Below, piece by piece: positions 13,111 to 15,105 of a stretch of 15,105 bases of DNA; the stretch's first letter is position 1, and each line of letters begins with the position of its first letter. The DNA comes from an uncultured Collinsella sp. GTDB lineage: Bacteria; Actinomycetota; Coriobacteriia; Coriobacteriales; Coriobacteriaceae. A program made the translations under genes and the position numbers. Where the stretch lies: contig CAMQJB010000048.1 of the NCBI GenBank assembly GCA_947002045.1, positions 1 to 15,105 on the forward strand, in the 5' to 3' direction. The notes under the pieces are model-generated. The model saw only the letters and a list, made by a program, of their open reading frames with translations. It made no database searches and was not told where the DNA came from.

Positions 13111-14055
13111 ATGACAACCAAGTACACCGACGCGCCGCGCACGCGCGTCATGACACCAGCCGCGCTCAACAACGGCGTTCACGAAAACCATTCCATCGGA
13201 CAGACCATGGCCATCACGCCCAAAAAGGGCCTGTTCGATGACATTTCCATTCCCCAGATCATCGCCGGCGCCGCAGCCGCCGCCACGAGCGTCGCGCTTG
13301 CTTCCAAGATTGGTATTGCCGGTTCAGTAATTGGCGCCGCCGTGAGCTCGGTCATCACCGTTGTGTCCTCGCAGGTCTACCGCCACTTTATCTCCGCCAG
13401 CGCCAAAGCCCTCAAAGGTACGCACGCCGACGTCGACTACCCCGCCGGCGCCTATGAACCCGTTGAGTTTAATGCCGAGGAGCACTTAGGCGGCGCCGCA
13501 ACTACCCAGGAGATGCGCCAGATTGCAGGGCGCGCGACCACGGCGCGCGTCGCCCCCGACAGCCTGCGCGCCAAGGCGGCGGCAGAGCGCAGCCAGACGC
13601 AAAAGAAGGTCATCATCGTCTCGATCGCCATCGCCATCGTCGCGGTCATCGCCTGCGCCGGCGCCATCCTTATCACCACTGCCGGTGAGGGCCTGGGCGA
13701 GCGCCCCGAGCCGATCCTTTCGTCGCATACGACCGAGCACGACGCGGATAGCTCCGGTCAATCGCAAAGCCAGCAGGACGACCCGCAGGGCAACTCCGCA
13801 TCCACCGACTCGTCATCGAACACCCCCGATCAATCGCAGGGCGCCGATTCCTCTACGGCCAACAGTGGCACGCAATCCAGCACGACTGACTCAAGCCAAA
13901 CGACTGACGGCTCTCAGCCGAGCACGGATGACCAGACGAGCGGCAATACATCGGGCACGAGTTCCACCGACAATAACAACACCGACAGCTCGAGCGGAAC
14001 CGCGTCCGGCACGGCATCTGACAGCTCGAGCCAAGGCACGGCATCGGGCAACTAA
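13111..14055 (+). CDS. unrecognised membrane protein with long Ser/Thr-rich tail
   Basis: I do not recognise this 314-residue protein. After about 45 polar residues comes a small-residue hydrophobic region (about 47-88, rich in Gly, Ala, Ser and Val) that could be one or two membrane segments with glycine-zipper spacing. A soluble middle (about 90-165) with many Ala, Arg and Glu follows. A clear membrane helix occupies 167-190 (KKVIIVSIAIAIVAVIACAG). The last 105 residues are low-complexity Ser, Thr, Gly, Gln, Asn and Asp. With two Lys before the helix, the tail is probably outside the cell and may act as a stalk or glycosylated spacer; this is inference. The start at 13111 has GGGAGG seven bases upstream; the open frame extends to 13015. 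A strong terminator follows. Confidence 0.75.
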   Translation: MTTKYTDAPRTRVMTPAALNNGVHENHSIGQTMAITPKKGLFDDISIPQIIAGAAAAATSVALASKIGIAGSVIGAAVSSVITVVSSQVYRHFISASAKALKGTHADVDYPAGAYEPVEFNAEEHLGGAATTQEMRQIAGRATTARVAPDSLRAKAAAERSQTQKKVIIVSIAIAIVAVIACAGAILITTAGEGLGERPEPILSSHTTEHDADSSGQSQSQQDDPQGNSASTDSSSNTPDQSQGADSSTANSGTQSSTTDSSQTTDGSQPSTDDQTSGNTSGTSSTDNNNTDSSSGTASGTASDSSSQGTASGN

Positions 14056-14090
14056 GCACGTTTGCCCCTCATAGATAACCGACCTGCATA

Positions 14091-14124
14091 ACGGGCGCGA
14101 ACCGGCAACGGTCGCGCCCGTTTG
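14091..14124 (+). terminator. rho-independent terminator of the membrane-protein gene
   Basis: ACGGGCGCG (14091-14099) pairs with CGCGCCCGT (14113-14121). An inner ACCG/CGGT helix closes a GCAA tetraloop, with one bulged A at 14100. TTT follows on the plus strand. It lies 35 bases after the stop codon. Confidence 0.8.
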
Positions 14125-14156
14125 CCTTGGGCGACGAGATGGCAAGCCCCGCGCGA

Positions 14157-14165
14157 TGGTAAGAT
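14157..14165 (+). promoter_or_regulatory. extended -10 promoter element of the last gene
   Basis: TGGTAAGAT is a TGn-extended -10 element, about 28 bases before the start codon at 14194 and downstream of the preceding terminator. No convincing -35 hexamer is seen, which is common with extended -10 sites. Confidence 0.4.
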
Positions 14166-14193
14166 GCTTTGGTGTGTAAAGAGGAGATTTGCC

Positions 14194-15105
14194 ATGAGCA
14201 AGACAATAGTTAAGCCCACGCTATCGCTGGGCAACCACATCTATCTGTATCGCCTGCTGCGCGACGCGATTGGGTGCGGCAAGCAAACGTTTATGACGCA
14301 GGTCGAGGAGGCACTCGCCGCTGGTGACATGGTCGCATATGACCTGGGCTTTGAGTCCACGCGCGAGCTGCTCGAGGAGCTCGACGACTGCATTAAGCTG
14401 ACTGTCTTTAAGGGCGGTCGCCTGTATGCCACCGTCATCGCCAACGAGGCTTGGGATGCCGCCCTTGCCAAAGGCGAGGACAAGCCCAAAGCTGCCAAGG
14501 GCGCCAAGCAGTCCTACAAAAAGAAAAAGCGCGGCGAGAAGGACCTCAAGGCCGTGCGCCCCAAGCACGTTAAGCGTCCCGAGCCCGAAGCCATGGTTGA
14601 AGTCGTGCCGGAACCCGAGCCCGAGACAGAGATCGAAGTCGCTATTGAGGTAACGGCAGAAGCAGAAACCGAAATCGCTGCCACGACCGATCCCGTAGTC
14701 ATATCCGAGCAGGAAGCCACTGCTGAGCTCAACGAGGCTCCCAAGTCGACAGCCGAAGAAGCCGCTAACCTATCCGAAACGCCTGCGTTCCAAAACAGCG
14801 ATGTCTTTGGCAACGAGGCCGAGGACGATCAGTCCGACGAGCCCACAGAACAGGACGCTGCCGAAGCGGCATCGGAGCCCGAGGTACCGCAGCCTGCCAT
14901 CTCGCTCACGGTCGTCTATGACCCCGAGAACGCAAACGCCGGCATCACTACCATGGCATCCACGCCCATCGAGGCAAAGCCGAGCGTCGAGAACGAGAAC
15001 GCGACGCAGGTTGAGGTTGAAACTGCAGCTGCAGACGCGCCCGTCACCGTGGAGCCCGCAGATTCCACGATCAAACCGGACTCGACGCCAGAGCCCGCAC
15101 CCTCT
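14194..15105 (+). CDS. partial gene: possible OST-HTH/LOTUS-like domain with Lys-rich and acidic tail
   Basis: The frame is open from the ATG at 14194 to the end of the window (304 codons, no stop). GAGGAG lies seven bases upstream. The N-terminal 85 or so residues look folded: an LYRLLRDAIG helix, TFMTQVEEALAAGDMV, then LGFESTRELLEELDD and KLTVFKGGRLYATV. The order helix, helix, GF-S--ELLE helix, then a beta hairpin resembles the OST-HTH/LOTUS winged-helix fold known from RNA-related proteins; this is a similarity by eye, not a search hit. A basic stretch follows (about 96-128, including YKKKKRGEKDLK). The rest is Glu/Pro/Ala/Thr-rich and acidic, probably disordered, with EPEPETE-like runs. 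A bacterial RNA-polymerase delta-type protein, also N-terminal helix-turn-helix plus acidic tail, is a weaker alternative. The C-terminus is unknown. Confidence 0.65.
   Translation, partial: MSKTIVKPTLSLGNHIYLYRLLRDAIGCGKQTFMTQVEEALAAGDMVAYDLGFESTRELLEELDDCIKLTVFKGGRLYATVIANEAWDAALAKGEDKPKAAKGAKQSYKKKKRGEKDLKAVRPKHVKRPEPEAMVEVVPEPEPETEIEVAIEVTAEAETEIAATTDPVVISEQEATAELNEAPKSTAEEAANLSETPAFQNSDVFGNEAEDDQSDEPTEQDAAEAASEPEVPQPAISLTVVYDPENANAGITTMASTPIEAKPSVENENATQVEVETAAADAPVTVEPADSTIKPDSTPEPAPS

Noticed and set aside
1..15105. CRISPR array, tRNA, rRNA, insertion sequence or phage genes
   Set aside because: No regularly spaced repeats, cloverleaf-like sequence, transposase or phage protein was seen on either strand. 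The only repeats are the short ones listed.

Overview
The window looks like a chromosomal segment of a high-GC, gut-type actinobacterium. The class Coriobacteriia, and Collinsella or a close relative in particular, is my best guess. This rests on GC-rich codon use with GGAG-type ribosome binding sites, the acetylase form of the diaminopimelate pathway (DapH), an Mbeg1-like hydrolase and the gene mix. No rRNA or marker gene is present to confirm it.

The left third (about 120-5813) is a lysine / meso-diaminopimelate biosynthesis locus. A minus-strand M20 metallopeptidase, probably the N-acetyl-diaminopimelate deacetylase, is followed by a translationally coupled small membrane protein. Divergent from it, a promoter and a lysine riboswitch (about 1779-1920) precede the plus-strand operon lysA-dapA, dapB, dapH. 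LysA and DapA are joined in one open frame of 769 codons, and a strong internal ribosome binding site in front of the DapA methionine could also yield free DapA. A minus-strand class I aminotransferase at 9646-10809 could supply the missing N-acetyl-DAP transamination step. Aspartokinase, Asd and DapF are not in the window.

The middle (5814-10927) opens with a palindrome-rich 190-bp non-coding stretch and a bidirectional terminator. Minus-strand genes follow: a 37-kDa nucleoid-associated protein, an Mbeg1-like alpha/beta hydrolase flanked on both sides by a 29-bp near-identical direct repeat, L-lactate dehydrogenase, and the aminotransferase. A terminator sits only 18 bases ahead of the aminotransferase start codon.

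The right part (10928-15105) holds glutamine-dependent NAD+ synthetase (minus). Divergent from it is an unrecognised membrane protein with a long Ser/Thr-rich tail (plus). The last gene runs off the window end; it has a small folded N-terminal domain that resembles an OST-HTH/LOTUS winged helix, a Lys-rich stretch and a long acidic Pro/Glu/Ala-rich tail.

No tRNA, rRNA, CRISPR array, transposase or phage gene was found. All calls come from reading the sequence and from family knowledge; no database search was run.
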